Assembly: GCA_018714895.1 (NCBI GenBank)
Contig: DVMQ01000005.1
Location: 1 to 42,068, forward strand
Direction: 5' to 3'
Source of the DNA: Coprovicinus avistercoris
GTDB lineage: Bacteria; Actinomycetota; Coriobacteriia; Coriobacteriales; Atopobiaceae
Length of the DNA: 42,068 bases
In this document: positions 9,001 through 17,730 of the stretch, piece after piece
Position numbering within the stretch: the stretch's first letter is position 1
How the letters are laid out: each line of letters begins with the position of its first letter
The notes under the pieces: model-generated
Told to the model about the DNA's origin: nothing
Databases searched by the model: none
What the model saw: only the letters and a program-made list of their open reading frames with translations
Program-made: the position numbers and the translations under genes

Positions 9001-9953
9001 GCTTCGGTTTTCATGTAGAACTCCGAGCCTGTCATACGTTTGCGATTCTCATCATCAATGTGTGAGGCCGTACCAATACAGCTCACCAAGTCCTGAGTAG
9101 CAGCATCTTCACGTGTGAGATAGTGAATATCGTTGGTTGCCACCACTTTGATTCCGAGTTTGCTGGCAAGCTTTACCAAATACTCAGAGAGCGAACGATC
9201 ACTCCAACCGTTCCACTCAGGCGGCTGCAGGCCGTGATCCTGAATCTCGATATAGAAATCGTCCCCAAAAATCTCTTGGAAGGTACGAGCCCATTTCTCA
9301 GCTTCTTCGGGATTGCCATTGCGGATGTTCCACGGAATAATGCCCTGAACACATGCACTCTGGCAGATAAGACCCTCATGATACTCACGCAGCATGTCGA
9401 GCGTGGTACGCGGACGATAGTAAAACTCTTCGTTTGCAGCCTTCGACATCATCTTCATGAGATTGACGTAGCCCGTCTCATTCTTGGCAAGCAAAATGAG
9501 ATGGAACCTCAGCTGCGGAGATTTCTTTTCGTGGTATTCATCCGTAATGAAGTAGGTCTCGCAGCCGAAAATTGGTTTAATCAATGGCTCTGGACGGCAC
9601 GCATCCACATCACTCAGATCGTGATTTTGGTTCCATGCGGCAACATCGCGTTCCCATTGCGCATGTGCGCGATCATGAATTGGAGCATCCTCAGCATCAG
9701 GAGATGGCTCCTCAAGCTCCCAGCCCTTCTGAAAACACTCACGATCGTGTCGCCACTGCTTTGCATCGGCAGCGCCATCGTTGTATTTGCGACATTCGAG
9801 GTCGAAGTTAGGAATGCCAAACAAATAGCCATGATCGGTAAGTGCAATAGCTGGCATGTTCTCATCAACAGCGCGTTTGACCATGTCGGGAATACGCGTT
9901 GCCGCATCGAGTACCGAGAAATCCGAGTGGTTATGTAGATGTACGAAGGCCAT
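6057..9953 (-). CDS. dnaE: DNA polymerase III alpha subunit DnaE
   Basis: This is the replicative C-family polymerase. At 1298 residues it is longer than most DnaE1 proteins (about 1150-1200). It starts with a PHP domain whose metal-binding motifs look complete: FVHLHNHSDFSVLD, ALTDHGYLFG, FGCETYF, LICQSACVQG and TNDIHYL, so a proofreading exonuclease activity in the PHP domain is plausible. The catalytic aspartates lie in MPDIDMDFDDERR near residue 474, with KMDFLGLRTL further on. A helix-hairpin-helix (FAGIRGVGEGVSDAI, near 945) and a C-terminal OB fold follow. The extra length comes mainly from a Trp- and acid-rich insertion at about residues 60-140, between two PHP motifs. ATG 9953 follows a GGAG site. 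The NadE-like gene is directly downstream. Confidence 0.97.
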   Translation of the reverse strand: MAFVHLHNHSDFSVLDAATRIPDMVKRAVDENMPAIALTDHGYLFGIPNFDLECRKYNDGAADAKQWRHDRECFQKGWELEEPSPDAEDAPIHDRAHAQWERDVAAWNQNHDLSDVDACRPEPLIKPIFGCETYFITDEYHEKKSPQLRFHLILLAKNETGYVNLMKMMSKAANEEFYYRPRTTLDMLREYHEGLICQSACVQGIIPWNIRNGNPEEAEKWARTFQEIFGDDFYIEIQDHGLQPPEWNGWSDRSLSEYLVKLASKLGIKVVATNDIHYLTREDAATQDLVSCIGTASHIDDENRKRMTGSEFYMKTEAEMRELFDWCPEACDNTLEIAKKCEFELDWSQMYLPKFPLLDEGETSEMRFRKECEKGLARRYGSDWRERTIGGVNVSERFEYEYKVICEKGFADYFLIVQEYVQWAKDNGIGVGPGRGSAAGAIVAYAMNITTFDPLENGLMFERFLSPQRSEMPDIDMDFDDERRLEVVQHVRELYGPERVCHVITYSTIKAKQAINDAARVLGYPVYMGQRLSKMVSNDPKAALGPTLHKTPGKEDMFSPEFAETYEKEPDHRRIIDAALSIEGLTRGEGVHACAVLITPTPVNDHVPTKLDTKGGVEITQYEGHSVADMGLLKMDFLGLRTLTVISKALRNIRENYATPADVAAAPEAVRATLRPGATSIDIDVDKIPFDDPKIFELMGRGHTAGVFQIESGGMTATIKSMQPKEYRQVVALIALYRPGPLGAGMVTSYINRMNGKEPIVFYDDRLSEILDETYGTIVYQEQVMQISVRMSGFSAGESDSRIRKPVAKKKIKLLTSTIFHWDDGKDETTYDHWMNGAVANGYERETAQRIWDDVLEFASYAFNKSHSAGYAILVMQTAWLKAYYPREYMASVLTSYMGKTDKIVHYVNACRHEGIDILPPDINESGRDFTATKDGIRFGFAGIRGVGEGVSDAIIAEREEGGPFKNLHDFVERVDASQANRRVVEALIKAGAFDSTGYTRMQCMHFIDKDNPENIIETAAKRQRDKAAGQSSLFDMFGDVAGSGFDTDVPEPDGVEWDRHMKLALEKDVLGIYVSDHPLRPYEYALTKARDYSLGELELSDEVIDPATGAATSRYRVPEGEPIWIAGMVSSVQKRSTKKGDPMAIVTLEDMEGEVTVVTFPKVYEKCASVLMGEVDEHTGGAVDDVFVRIQGRLERGDRGLQLIAIQVEPMLLNEKTNKPAVLEVLMPARRLSRVFVDQLSGIFDRYHGLDHVELRVEMGSGETMRMELPIKVDAHNTVLRAEVDDLVGREGKVVLA

Positions 9954-10028
9954 ACGATAAATCTCCGTTACCTCGTAGAACAGTTCTTAAAAACCATACG
10001 ATGCTATCGCTTGAGGATAGCCGAAGGT

Positions 10029-13000
10029 TCATGCGTCAAACGAATATCGAACAACGAGTGGCTGGGTAGCGTCAAGTTCATCCGCACGTTCCACACACAC
10101 AAACGCTGCCTCCACATGGCTATAGCCCTTTTGCAAGAGCACCTGTGCATAAAACTCCGCCTGCATAGCATGGCGTTTTTGCACCTCAGAGGTGGTAAGA
10201 CCAGCATCGCCTGTCTTGTAGTCAACCACCAAAGCGCAAGAAGTATCCGGATTTGTACAAAGCAGGTCGATTGCTCCTTCAAGATACTTACCATAGGGAG
10301 ACGACACGCGTAAGAAGAAAGGAACTTCTGCGCGCACATGCGGCCATGACAGAGCTTCTGCCCTCAAAGAAGAGCTCTCCCAGCGCTGTAAAGCTGCCCG
10401 TAGGCGCTCTGCTGCTCGCTTAGAAAGATTCCATCTACGAATCTGCGAGGCAATGCGCTTCTCGTTAACGTGCCCACCGCTTTCCACCATAGCTTGAGCC
10501 AGCTCATGAAAGGCAGATCCCAAGTTAGTTGCACGATCTTCATCAGCAGCTTCGGCAGCATCCATATCATCGGGACGCTGACTGCTCTGTGCAGCAGACC
10601 TGGAACTTATCGGTTGGGGTTCAAGTGCAGCGTGCACACTTGAGTAACTGAAAACACCTTCTCGCATACGCCATGGATGAGCAGGCTGTAGCGGCATATC
10701 CATCTCATATAGGGCACACGAAAGAGCTGTCTTGTTATTGTCCTGAACCGAGGAGTCCATGCGAACAATTGCCTCAATGTCTTCGGGTAGTGTTCCATCA
10801 AGCTCAGCAAAACTATCTGCTGAATCTGCCACGAGATGTGTATCACCCTTTGGACCCTCTGAACGAACTACCACACACCGCAAGCGTGCCGGTTCGCTAC
10901 CACCATACGCAACTTTACGCACACCAGGCTGTTCTTCCCACTGGCCATCACATAAGGCATCGAGAACATCCGATGCGAGAGGCAAAGAAACCCCTCGAGA
11001 ACTTGAAGCACCCGCAACACCTAAGACCAGCGCTTCTCGGGCACGGGTGAGGGCAACATATAAAAGACGTGCACTTTCCTGTGCCTCGCCCTCTTTGTCG
11101 TCATTCTGGGCAGCCAGATATTTCACCGTAAGCGGTAAGGCAAGTGACCGATCGGCGCTTTCTTCAAATGCCGCAGGGTCTATCTCAAGCTTGGAGGAAA
11201 GCTCGCGCGGACGCAGAATAAATTCATGCGATTGGTTATCAAAAGCTATCTGACGTTCTGGTCGAGGAGCACCCCAACATTCCGACACCGCACAGACATT
11301 AAATTCCAAACCTTTGGAAGCGTGAATCGTCATAACGCGCACCGTGCCAGCGCCCTCTCCCCCTTCATCACCCGCCAAAGAAGCAGGGGGAACCTTGGTT
11401 GCCTCGAGCCACCGATCAAATTCTGTGGCAGCCCGAGCAGGTCCTAAGCCCATCTCAAGCGTGAGGTCACGCACGTATCGAATAGCAGCTAATACATTTG
11501 CCGCGCGCGCCCTCCCTTCAGTTCCAGCAGCCTCCAAACGAGAAAGCCAGCCAGAATTGAGCACAATATCTAAGAGCACATCGGCAACCGAGCGTGAGCG
11601 AACATCTTGCAATGCCTGAGTGAGAACTTCATGTGCTCGCACAAGACGCTTGGATGGCGTGTGATTATGGAAGAAACTCATCTCTTCCATACCGCGGTCG
11701 ATAGGCCGTTTAGCAGGTGTATCAACCGTATCTTGTTCCTTGGTTCCCAACTCACAAAAGTCCTCTGCATCAAGACAAAAGACTTCACTTGCAAGTGAAG
11801 GAAAAAGACCTGACTGTGTATCAGAAGGATTTGCAAGTGCATGCAGCAGTGCTTGTATAACCTTTACTTCAGGAGCGCGCGTAAAGGTAGAACCACCAGT
11901 TACCACACACTCCATACCACGTGAACGGATGGCATCGATATAGAGATCTGCGTTGGTGGTAACGCCGAGCAAAAGCGCCATGTTTCCTGGCCGTTCACCC
12001 GCATCGCGCAACTTCGCAAGAGCGTCGGCTATTTGAGCTGCTAATACTGCTGTTTGCTGACGACGAGGCAAGCCAGATACCCCTGGACCACCACATACTT
12101 CTACTTGAATACGCGGCAGCGATGGCGCGCGGTATGCATCTTTACGAGCTGGATTGGCATCGAGATGCATGAACCCCTCAAGCAAAGGATTGGTTTTGCC
12201 ACCGCAGACCCGCTCAACAAAAGCCAACACATCGGCATGACTTCGGTAGTTCACATCCAGACGAACATGCCCTTCTTCATGAATCTGCCTGCCATGAGAG
12301 CGAAACACCTCGACATCCGCACCGCGAAAACGATAGATTGACTGCTGTGCGTCACCTACGGTACAAAGATGAGCAGCATCTTTACCCGCAAGCAGAGAGA
12401 TAAGCCCCAGCTGCATCTCGTCGGTATCCTGAAACTCATCGACCATCACAAGACGAAAACGCCCTGCAAGCGCCTGCTGAATATCGCTATTTTCTCGAAC
12501 CGCTTTATATGCCAGACGCACCAAGTCATTATTGTCGAGCCAGCCGCCAGCATGTTTGAGCTCTTTGTAACGTCTATCAAGATGCCGCGCAAGCTCAAGA
12601 ACGGCATTACCAAAAGGAGCAGCTTGCGCAAACGAAGCTTCTGCACAGACAAGAGCAAGGCTCTGTTTTGCCGCACGCACCTGTTCTTTTATAGCCCCCG
12701 CCGCATTGGGAAGCTTTAGAGAGGTTAGTACATCGAGAAGATCTTGGGGATTATGCACAAAGGCACGGATATTGTTTTTGACACTTCGCACAACTTCAAG
12801 GGCCGGCACTACTTTGGCAGACGCTGCCTGGGTGAGCTTTTGTGCTCCAAGCTCTTCCATGCAAAACCCAAGGTCGTGAATGCATTCAAGCAGCACCGAT
12901 TCATGAGCCTGGGCAGGAGTGACGTCGGCCAAACCCTCTGGAAGCGTATCGGCAATATGCACCAGTTTTTGAGCAAGGCCCATAGCTCCGCTATAGGAAC

Positions 13001-13514
13001 CGCCTTGCATACGAATACCGAGCTCAAACTCGTCAAAGAGTGGACGGAACGACGGATCGGTACGAACCTCACGCATGACCTCATCAAGAGCCTGATCAAA
13101 CAAAGCCTCTTGTCTATGAGAAGAAAGCACTTCAAATTGAGGATCAAGGTCAAGGGAGAGCGCATACCGCATTAAAATGCGGCGGCACATGGCATGAATA
13201 GTCGAGATCCAAGCATCATCAACGGAAAGTGCAGCTTCATACATTCCGACCCGGCGCAGCGTAGAGCGAACACGCTCTTTAATTTCACGCGCTGCTGCCT
13301 CAGTAAAGGTAATGACAAGCACTTGATCGAGACTATCTAAATAAGGCTTTCCATCAGGACCCGATCCAGGGGCAAGCGCCCAAGCGATTCTCTGGGTGAG
13401 CGTAAAGGTTTTTCCAGATCCAGCGCCTGCCTCTACAAACAGAGGCTTATCAAGTGTTTGTGCAATACGCCGCTGAGCATCGTTCATACTCGAAAGATCA
13501 ATAGTGGCAGCCAT
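10029..13514 (-). CDS. addA: ATP-dependent helicase/nuclease subunit A (AddA/RexA)
   Basis: AddA is the UvrD-type helicase and nuclease subunit that, with AddB, resects double-strand breaks for recombination. The protein has about 1161 residues. Visible motifs are Walker A VEAGAGSGKTFTLTQRIA near residue 35, Walker B VMVDEFQDTDEMQL near 375, the SF1 motif VGDAQQSIYRFRGADVEVF, VMTIHASKGLEFNVC near 760, LLYVALTRAREALVLG near 850, and a C-terminal RecB-type nuclease motif GAIDLLCTNP followed by VVDYKTGDA. The ATG at 13514 is chosen because it overlaps the addB TGA and lies eight bases behind AGGAGG; a TTG just upstream is a poorer choice. It is translationally coupled to addB. Confidence 0.93.
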   Translation of the reverse strand: MAATIDLSSMNDAQRRIAQTLDKPLFVEAGAGSGKTFTLTQRIAWALAPGSGPDGKPYLDSLDQVLVITFTEAAAREIKERVRSTLRRVGMYEAALSVDDAWISTIHAMCRRILMRYALSLDLDPQFEVLSSHRQEALFDQALDEVMREVRTDPSFRPLFDEFELGIRMQGGSYSGAMGLAQKLVHIADTLPEGLADVTPAQAHESVLLECIHDLGFCMEELGAQKLTQAASAKVVPALEVVRSVKNNIRAFVHNPQDLLDVLTSLKLPNAAGAIKEQVRAAKQSLALVCAEASFAQAAPFGNAVLELARHLDRRYKELKHAGGWLDNNDLVRLAYKAVRENSDIQQALAGRFRLVMVDEFQDTDEMQLGLISLLAGKDAAHLCTVGDAQQSIYRFRGADVEVFRSHGRQIHEEGHVRLDVNYRSHADVLAFVERVCGGKTNPLLEGFMHLDANPARKDAYRAPSLPRIQVEVCGGPGVSGLPRRQQTAVLAAQIADALAKLRDAGERPGNMALLLGVTTNADLYIDAIRSRGMECVVTGGSTFTRAPEVKVIQALLHALANPSDTQSGLFPSLASEVFCLDAEDFCELGTKEQDTVDTPAKRPIDRGMEEMSFFHNHTPSKRLVRAHEVLTQALQDVRSRSVADVLLDIVLNSGWLSRLEAAGTEGRARAANVLAAIRYVRDLTLEMGLGPARAATEFDRWLEATKVPPASLAGDEGGEGAGTVRVMTIHASKGLEFNVCAVSECWGAPRPERQIAFDNQSHEFILRPRELSSKLEIDPAAFEESADRSLALPLTVKYLAAQNDDKEGEAQESARLLYVALTRAREALVLGVAGASSSRGVSLPLASDVLDALCDGQWEEQPGVRKVAYGGSEPARLRCVVVRSEGPKGDTHLVADSADSFAELDGTLPEDIEAIVRMDSSVQDNNKTALSCALYEMDMPLQPAHPWRMREGVFSYSSVHAALEPQPISSRSAAQSSQRPDDMDAAEAADEDRATNLGSAFHELAQAMVESGGHVNEKRIASQIRRWNLSKRAAERLRAALQRWESSSLRAEALSWPHVRAEVPFFLRVSSPYGKYLEGAIDLLCTNPDTSCALVVDYKTGDAGLTTSEVQKRHAMQAEFYAQVLLQKGYSHVEAAFVCVERADELDATQPLVVRYSFDA

Positions 13515-16500
13515 CAAGAAAGCCTCCTTTCGCAGTTAAGAACAGGACAGAACTGACAAGCTGCAGCATCCAGTGGTGCAGCTTCAATATCTCCAGCAAG
13601 CAAACGCTCTATCTTGGCTGCAATGGCTTCTTCACAGGCATCGAGAAGAGCTTCGAATCCACAGGTATCCATCTGTCCAAAAGAGTTGGCACGCGGGACA
13701 GCAACATGTTCCGTACGTGAACGACTGAGTTGATTATCACCAAACACGCGCTCGATGAGGTTCTCGTCCACAGCACCTGCAAGGGCATGGGTGCCTTTTG
13801 TACAAAGATAGAGTGCACCGCGCACGTTAAGATCTGGAAACGCACGTCGTATTACCTGTGCATACATGAGCGCCTGAACACGTCGCGGAAGCGTAAATAT
13901 CTCTTGGGCGCCCGAGCTAAACACGTCGTGCTCAGCATTAAAGCGGTTGGGAGCCTTATGTTTATAGTCGATTACCATTGCCTGTCCATGGCAATCGATA
14001 TCGATGCGGTCCACCGTACCAATAATACGAACACCCGCATAGCTCACTTCATTTTCGCCTCGACCAAACCCCCACTCAAAATAGCGAGGTTCAAAACCTT
14101 CAAACAACCCTGCCTCATACTTCAGCAGCGAAGTTAAATCACGTCGAAGCGCCTCTATGCGACCCTGCTCTTCTGCAGTATGCGCTACGAGCGCCTGACG
14201 AAGCGGATGACGCCCACGCTCCAAGAGATACTGATGATCCAGATGTGCAGTAAACACACGAGAGAGAATTGTCTGAGCCTGCTCGACCGTTTCCTCATCA
14301 CTCACTGCAGAGCCAGGAAATCTCAGCTCTGGGTTAGTTTGAGCTTGCTCGATAAGAGCAGAGACAAGCTCGGTGTAATTGTCACGATGAGCTATCTCTG
14401 CATCAAAAAACGCAGCTTCCGCTAGCTGATCAAGGCTCTTCTCTCCTCTTGCTTGTTCTACTGCACGGGCAAGAAGTTCGCGATGCGTTACCTCCAAAAC
14501 CCGGTGGGCGAACGTGCCTATTTCGGCCCCGGTAAAGCCTGCATCGCTATCGCGCAGCCTCAACCGACGCAAGCTAAACCATTTATAAGGACATTCAAGA
14601 TAGGTTTCTATCTGAGAGGCCGATAAAACAGGGGTGCTCTCAGTCGATCCTTCAGGTGGTGGAGACACACACAGACGCTCTTCCGCCTCCAGCTGTCCTG
14701 CCGGAGCAACATGTTCTGTTGCTACAACGCTCGGCTGTTTTCCTGTCTTATAGGCATTCTCAGCTAGTGATATTTCGGAGCGAACCTGGATATTCTCAGC
14801 ACCAAATACCTGCATCAATTCCTCTGGCTGCGCGCTTGTCTCAACACCATAGCAAGCAAGAAGCTCTCCCAAAAGAACTGATGGATAGCACTCCCGGCCA
14901 TCTGCCGAGAAGAGCTTGCGCTCCCAAACAAAGGTAGAGCGTGGAACTGCAATAAGCGACGCAAACCGAGCACGTGCTCCGTCCAACGTGTTTGAGGACA
15001 CATCAACGCCGTATAACTTGGCAAGCTCTGTTTGTTCATTCTCAGGCGTAGTTACCGGTTGCTCCGTCGAAGTCTGACCAAGCAAAACCAAAGCATCCAT
15101 TGATGCTGGCGCAAGTCGAGCTGCCTCCTCTGGCCTCATTATCCGGACGACCCCAGCAGCTTTCTCATTGGTGAACGCAAGACGCAGCGGGATACGCACA
15201 TATTGCAAAACCTGGAGAGCATCTTCAACCAAAACCACTAAATCCGATGCGGAAAACTCATCGGCACAAGCATGGTCGAGCAGCACATCCTGCCAAGCTT
15301 TGAGCGAGCGGGCAACAGAAAGCACACTGGTAAGCACTGCTGAAACTTCCGGAGCATGAGGCGACTGGTTAAGCGCTCCCGTTACAAAGGGCGCAAGCAA
15401 CTTCGAAGCTGCAGATCCAAGTCTTCCACGCAGCAGTTCTCTGGTGGCAGCAGCAGTTTCTCGCGAGGTATCTTTCTCGGACAAGAGCGTATCAAGTACC
15501 GCTTTGGGTGTTAGCAATCGATTGGCTCGCCACCGGGTATCTATCCGCCATGCTTGATCCTCAGATACTTGTGAGATGCAACTCATCAGGTAGTCGGAGA
15601 GATCGCGCGGCGGCCACCAAGACATATCGGCAAGGTGCACGCGTTTCGTGGTGGTGTCCGGCAACCCTTCCGTTGCTGGCCACGTCTCAGCCAGCGCTGC
15701 GAGATGAGCAACACCTGTTGCAAATTCAACAAACGCTCTGCCAGCCTCCGTTTGCATAAACGGTTGAGAAAAGCGCGCTTGCACGGCAAGGCCAGCAGTT
15801 TGTATGTGTGGAGCTATCGCATTCCAAGCGCTGAGTGGATCCGGTGTAGCCAGAACAATCTCTTGGAGTCCCTCACCAACCAGCGAGACCATTTCATGGG
15901 TAACAAGTGCGGGTTCAGCGCTTGGCCCTGCTGCCAACAGTCCTCGAACTGCACCTGTTGGACACAGAGGCACGTCACCAGGTTGATAAAGTCGCTGCAA
16001 AAGCTGCGTAAGTTCATCGTGACGCTCTGAAGCTGGAGACTGTAGCTCTGAAACACGCTCTTCAACCGAAACATTAAGCGCTGCTGCCCGTTGTTTGAGA
16101 TCAGCGATAAGTGTACGAACAGCAGCGTATGCCGGCCCATCACCAAGGTGCGCTACAAAAACAACCTCGCCAGTTTGTGCAAGGCGACAAAACAGCTCTC
16201 GCTCGCCATAGGAGAGTTCTGTAAATCCCGCGCAGACAAGCGTGTCCTTGTCACCAGAATCCGCAGCCAGAACCTCGGGCAGAATAGTCATGAGTTCACT
16301 TGCTTCTATACGGCTATGTTCGGCAAGCATGTGGGCGTAGGTAGCCAACAGGGCAACCGTAGATGCCTCTGCTGGAACTACTCCTCTAGGATTGGAAGTG
16401 TCTACAAAGGCAGGTAACCCCTCTCGTGCAAGCTGCACCAAGAGCTCTACCGTCCCTTCAATATGGTCAGACGCCCCTTGTAAAACATTTTTCTTTTTCA

Positions 16501-16783
16501 GAACAGCACGTATGAGCAACCGCCGCTCTTCTTGAGAGACAACAAGGCGCCCATCTCCCCAAACGCCCCAGCGCTCCTCTGCCCAAGACTGAGGTGTATC
16601 AACCTGCACACCCAGATCAAGCTTATCGGTTTCAGCGAGCGCTTGTTGCGCGCTCAGTGCCTGATCAAACGAAGGAACAAGAAGTGTCGCATGGCCTCGA
16701 GATGCCAGTTGTTCGTGCAAACAGACTTCAACCTCTGGCCCAACGAGCCACTCGGTTTGGGTGGTAACAATGGTGAGTGACAT
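13514..16783 (-). CDS. addB: ATP-dependent helicase/nuclease subunit B (AddB/RexB-like)
   Basis: This is the partner subunit of AddA, 1089 residues. The C-terminal half carries a RecB-type PD-(D/E)XK nuclease (GTVDRIDIDCHG then MVIDYKHKAP near residue 930). Cysteines that in AddB family members hold an iron-sulphur cluster are present: one in TYLECPYKWFSLRRL near 735 and three in CQFCPVLNCERR at the extreme C-terminus. The N-terminus (MSLTIVTTQTEWLVGPEVEV) shows no GxGxGKT Walker A motif, so this subunit is probably not a functional ATPase; RexB-type proteins are also reported to lack it. ATG 16783 follows an AAGGAAG site. Transcription probably starts in the gap behind the YerC-like gene. 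Confidence 0.9.
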   Translation of the reverse strand: MSLTIVTTQTEWLVGPEVEVCLHEQLASRGHATLLVPSFDQALSAQQALAETDKLDLGVQVDTPQSWAEERWGVWGDGRLVVSQEERRLLIRAVLKKKNVLQGASDHIEGTVELLVQLAREGLPAFVDTSNPRGVVPAEASTVALLATYAHMLAEHSRIEASELMTILPEVLAADSGDKDTLVCAGFTELSYGERELFCRLAQTGEVVFVAHLGDGPAYAAVRTLIADLKQRAAALNVSVEERVSELQSPASERHDELTQLLQRLYQPGDVPLCPTGAVRGLLAAGPSAEPALVTHEMVSLVGEGLQEIVLATPDPLSAWNAIAPHIQTAGLAVQARFSQPFMQTEAGRAFVEFATGVAHLAALAETWPATEGLPDTTTKRVHLADMSWWPPRDLSDYLMSCISQVSEDQAWRIDTRWRANRLLTPKAVLDTLLSEKDTSRETAAATRELLRGRLGSAASKLLAPFVTGALNQSPHAPEVSAVLTSVLSVARSLKAWQDVLLDHACADEFSASDLVVLVEDALQVLQYVRIPLRLAFTNEKAAGVVRIMRPEEAARLAPASMDALVLLGQTSTEQPVTTPENEQTELAKLYGVDVSSNTLDGARARFASLIAVPRSTFVWERKLFSADGRECYPSVLLGELLACYGVETSAQPEELMQVFGAENIQVRSEISLAENAYKTGKQPSVVATEHVAPAGQLEAEERLCVSPPPEGSTESTPVLSASQIETYLECPYKWFSLRRLRLRDSDAGFTGAEIGTFAHRVLEVTHRELLARAVEQARGEKSLDQLAEAAFFDAEIAHRDNYTELVSALIEQAQTNPELRFPGSAVSDEETVEQAQTILSRVFTAHLDHQYLLERGRHPLRQALVAHTAEEQGRIEALRRDLTSLLKYEAGLFEGFEPRYFEWGFGRGENEVSYAGVRIIGTVDRIDIDCHGQAMVIDYKHKAPNRFNAEHDVFSSGAQEIFTLPRRVQALMYAQVIRRAFPDLNVRGALYLCTKGTHALAGAVDENLIERVFGDNQLSRSRTEHVAVPRANSFGQMDTCGFEALLDACEEAIAAKIERLLAGDIEAAPLDAAACQFCPVLNCERRLS

Positions 16784-16851
16784 GTTCTTCCTTCACTCGG
16801 CACTTTTTACATGGTTGCCTTAGCTACAGCATCCTACCGCACGAAGCGGAC

Positions 16852-16857
16852 ATTATA
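16852..16857 (-). promoter_or_regulatory. Candidate -10 element for addBA
   Basis: On the minus strand a perfect TATAAT lies 69 bases upstream of the addB ATG, just after the stop of the YerC-like gene. No good -35 hexamer stands 16-18 bases further upstream. An extended or activator-dependent promoter is possible. No LexA box was seen here. Confidence 0.4.
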
Positions 16858-16866
16858 TTGTTATCG

Positions 16867-17178
16867 CTATTCAGAGCATGCTTGAGAAGACTGCGTTCTC
16901 TCGAGAACCAATCTATATCCACCGGCCGACCCATTAAGACATTTAGATACGCGGCTCACGGTAGTTGAAGATGCACCGGTATGTTCTGAAACAGCAAGGT
17001 AGGACTCGCCATTATCCAGACGACGTGCCACCTCAAGACGCTGTGCAAAGTCTTCAATTTCTCGCACCGTACAGAGATCCAACAGGAGTGCACGCGTCTC
17101 ATCGACACTGGAGAGTGAGGTCAACGCCTCGAGGAGCCTCTCCACTTCTGGTGTGGCAAACAGCTCATCGGCGTCCAT
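16867..17178 (-). CDS. YerC/YecD-family TrpR-like transcriptional regulator
   Basis: A 103-residue protein of the YerC/YecD group, small TrpR-like DNA-binding proteins of unclear ligand. The core RALLLDLCTVREIEDFAQRLEVARRL followed by the helix-turn-helix region YLAVSEHTGASSTTVSRVSKCLN is diagnostic. The ATG at 17178 is preferred because it lies behind GAGGGAGG; the frame extends seven codons further. It sits upstream of addB on the same strand with an 83-base gap that holds a separate -10 element, so co-transcription is possible but not required. Its targets cannot be told from the sequence. Confidence 0.85.
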   Translation of the reverse strand: MDADELFATPEVERLLEALTSLSSVDETRALLLDLCTVREIEDFAQRLEVARRLDNGESYLAVSEHTGASSTTVSRVSKCLNGSAGGYRLVLERTQSSQACSE

Positions 17179-17328
17179 CGTTTCCTCCCTCTCAAACAAA
17201 AACCTCGTGTGCGATAGTACCCCAAGAACTTTACTCCATTAAAGTCAGGAGATACATAAGAGACTTTATTTCGCTCGAAATGGGTACAAACCGACCAACA
17301 AAAGCCATTTCAGACTTTGGAGATTCCA

Positions 17329-17700
17329 ATGCGTTTTATCCTCACGTGGCTCACCACTGCAATTGCCGTATCCGTTGCCATTTGGATAGTGCCTGGTATT
17401 GGCGTTATTGGCGATATCTATGTTTCAACGCTTTCCACAGCACTTGCACTCGCATTTCTCAATGCTCTTATCAAACCAGTTGTGCAATTTTTTGCGCTGC
17501 CTATTACTTGTCTTACCCTCGGGCTTTTTTCCTTGGTGATAAACGCCTCTATGCTCGAGCTTGCAAGCTATCTTTCGCGTGCCATTTTTAACTCGGGCAT
17601 CTACATTATGTCGTTTGGCTCAGCGTTGGTGGGAGCCATCATCATCTCTATTGTTACTGCTCTGCTCGGTATTGTGTTTGATACCTCCGACGAGCAGTAA
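17329..17700 (+). CDS. Phage holin family 4-like small membrane protein
   Basis: A 123-residue integral membrane protein with four predicted hydrophobic segments (about residues 5-25, 30-50, 53-78 and 90-115), matching the 'phage holin family protein' group (Mycobacterial 4 TMS holin superfamily, YvlD-like). Typical signatures are FLNALIKPVVQFFALPITCLTLGLF and the N-terminal TWLTTAIAVSVAIWIVPGIGV. Despite the family name there is no phage context, and such proteins are common chromosomal genes of unknown role. ATG 17329 lies eight bases behind TTGGAG; an upstream TTG in frame is the alternative start. It is convergent with asnS. Confidence 0.85.
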   Translation: MRFILTWLTTAIAVSVAIWIVPGIGVIGDIYVSTLSTALALAFLNALIKPVVQFFALPITCLTLGLFSLVINASMLELASYLSRAIFNSGIYIMSFGSALVGAIIISIVTALLGIVFDTSDEQ

Positions 17701-17730
17701 AGTAACGGCTCCCCACCAACAGCTAAAACA

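Noticed and set aside
9970..10028. Weak hairpin (GCTATC/GATAGC) followed by a T-run between addA and dnaE
   Set aside because: It lies upstream of dnaE on the minus strand, between addA and dnaE, and the six-base stem is too weak and too far from the T-run to call a terminator.
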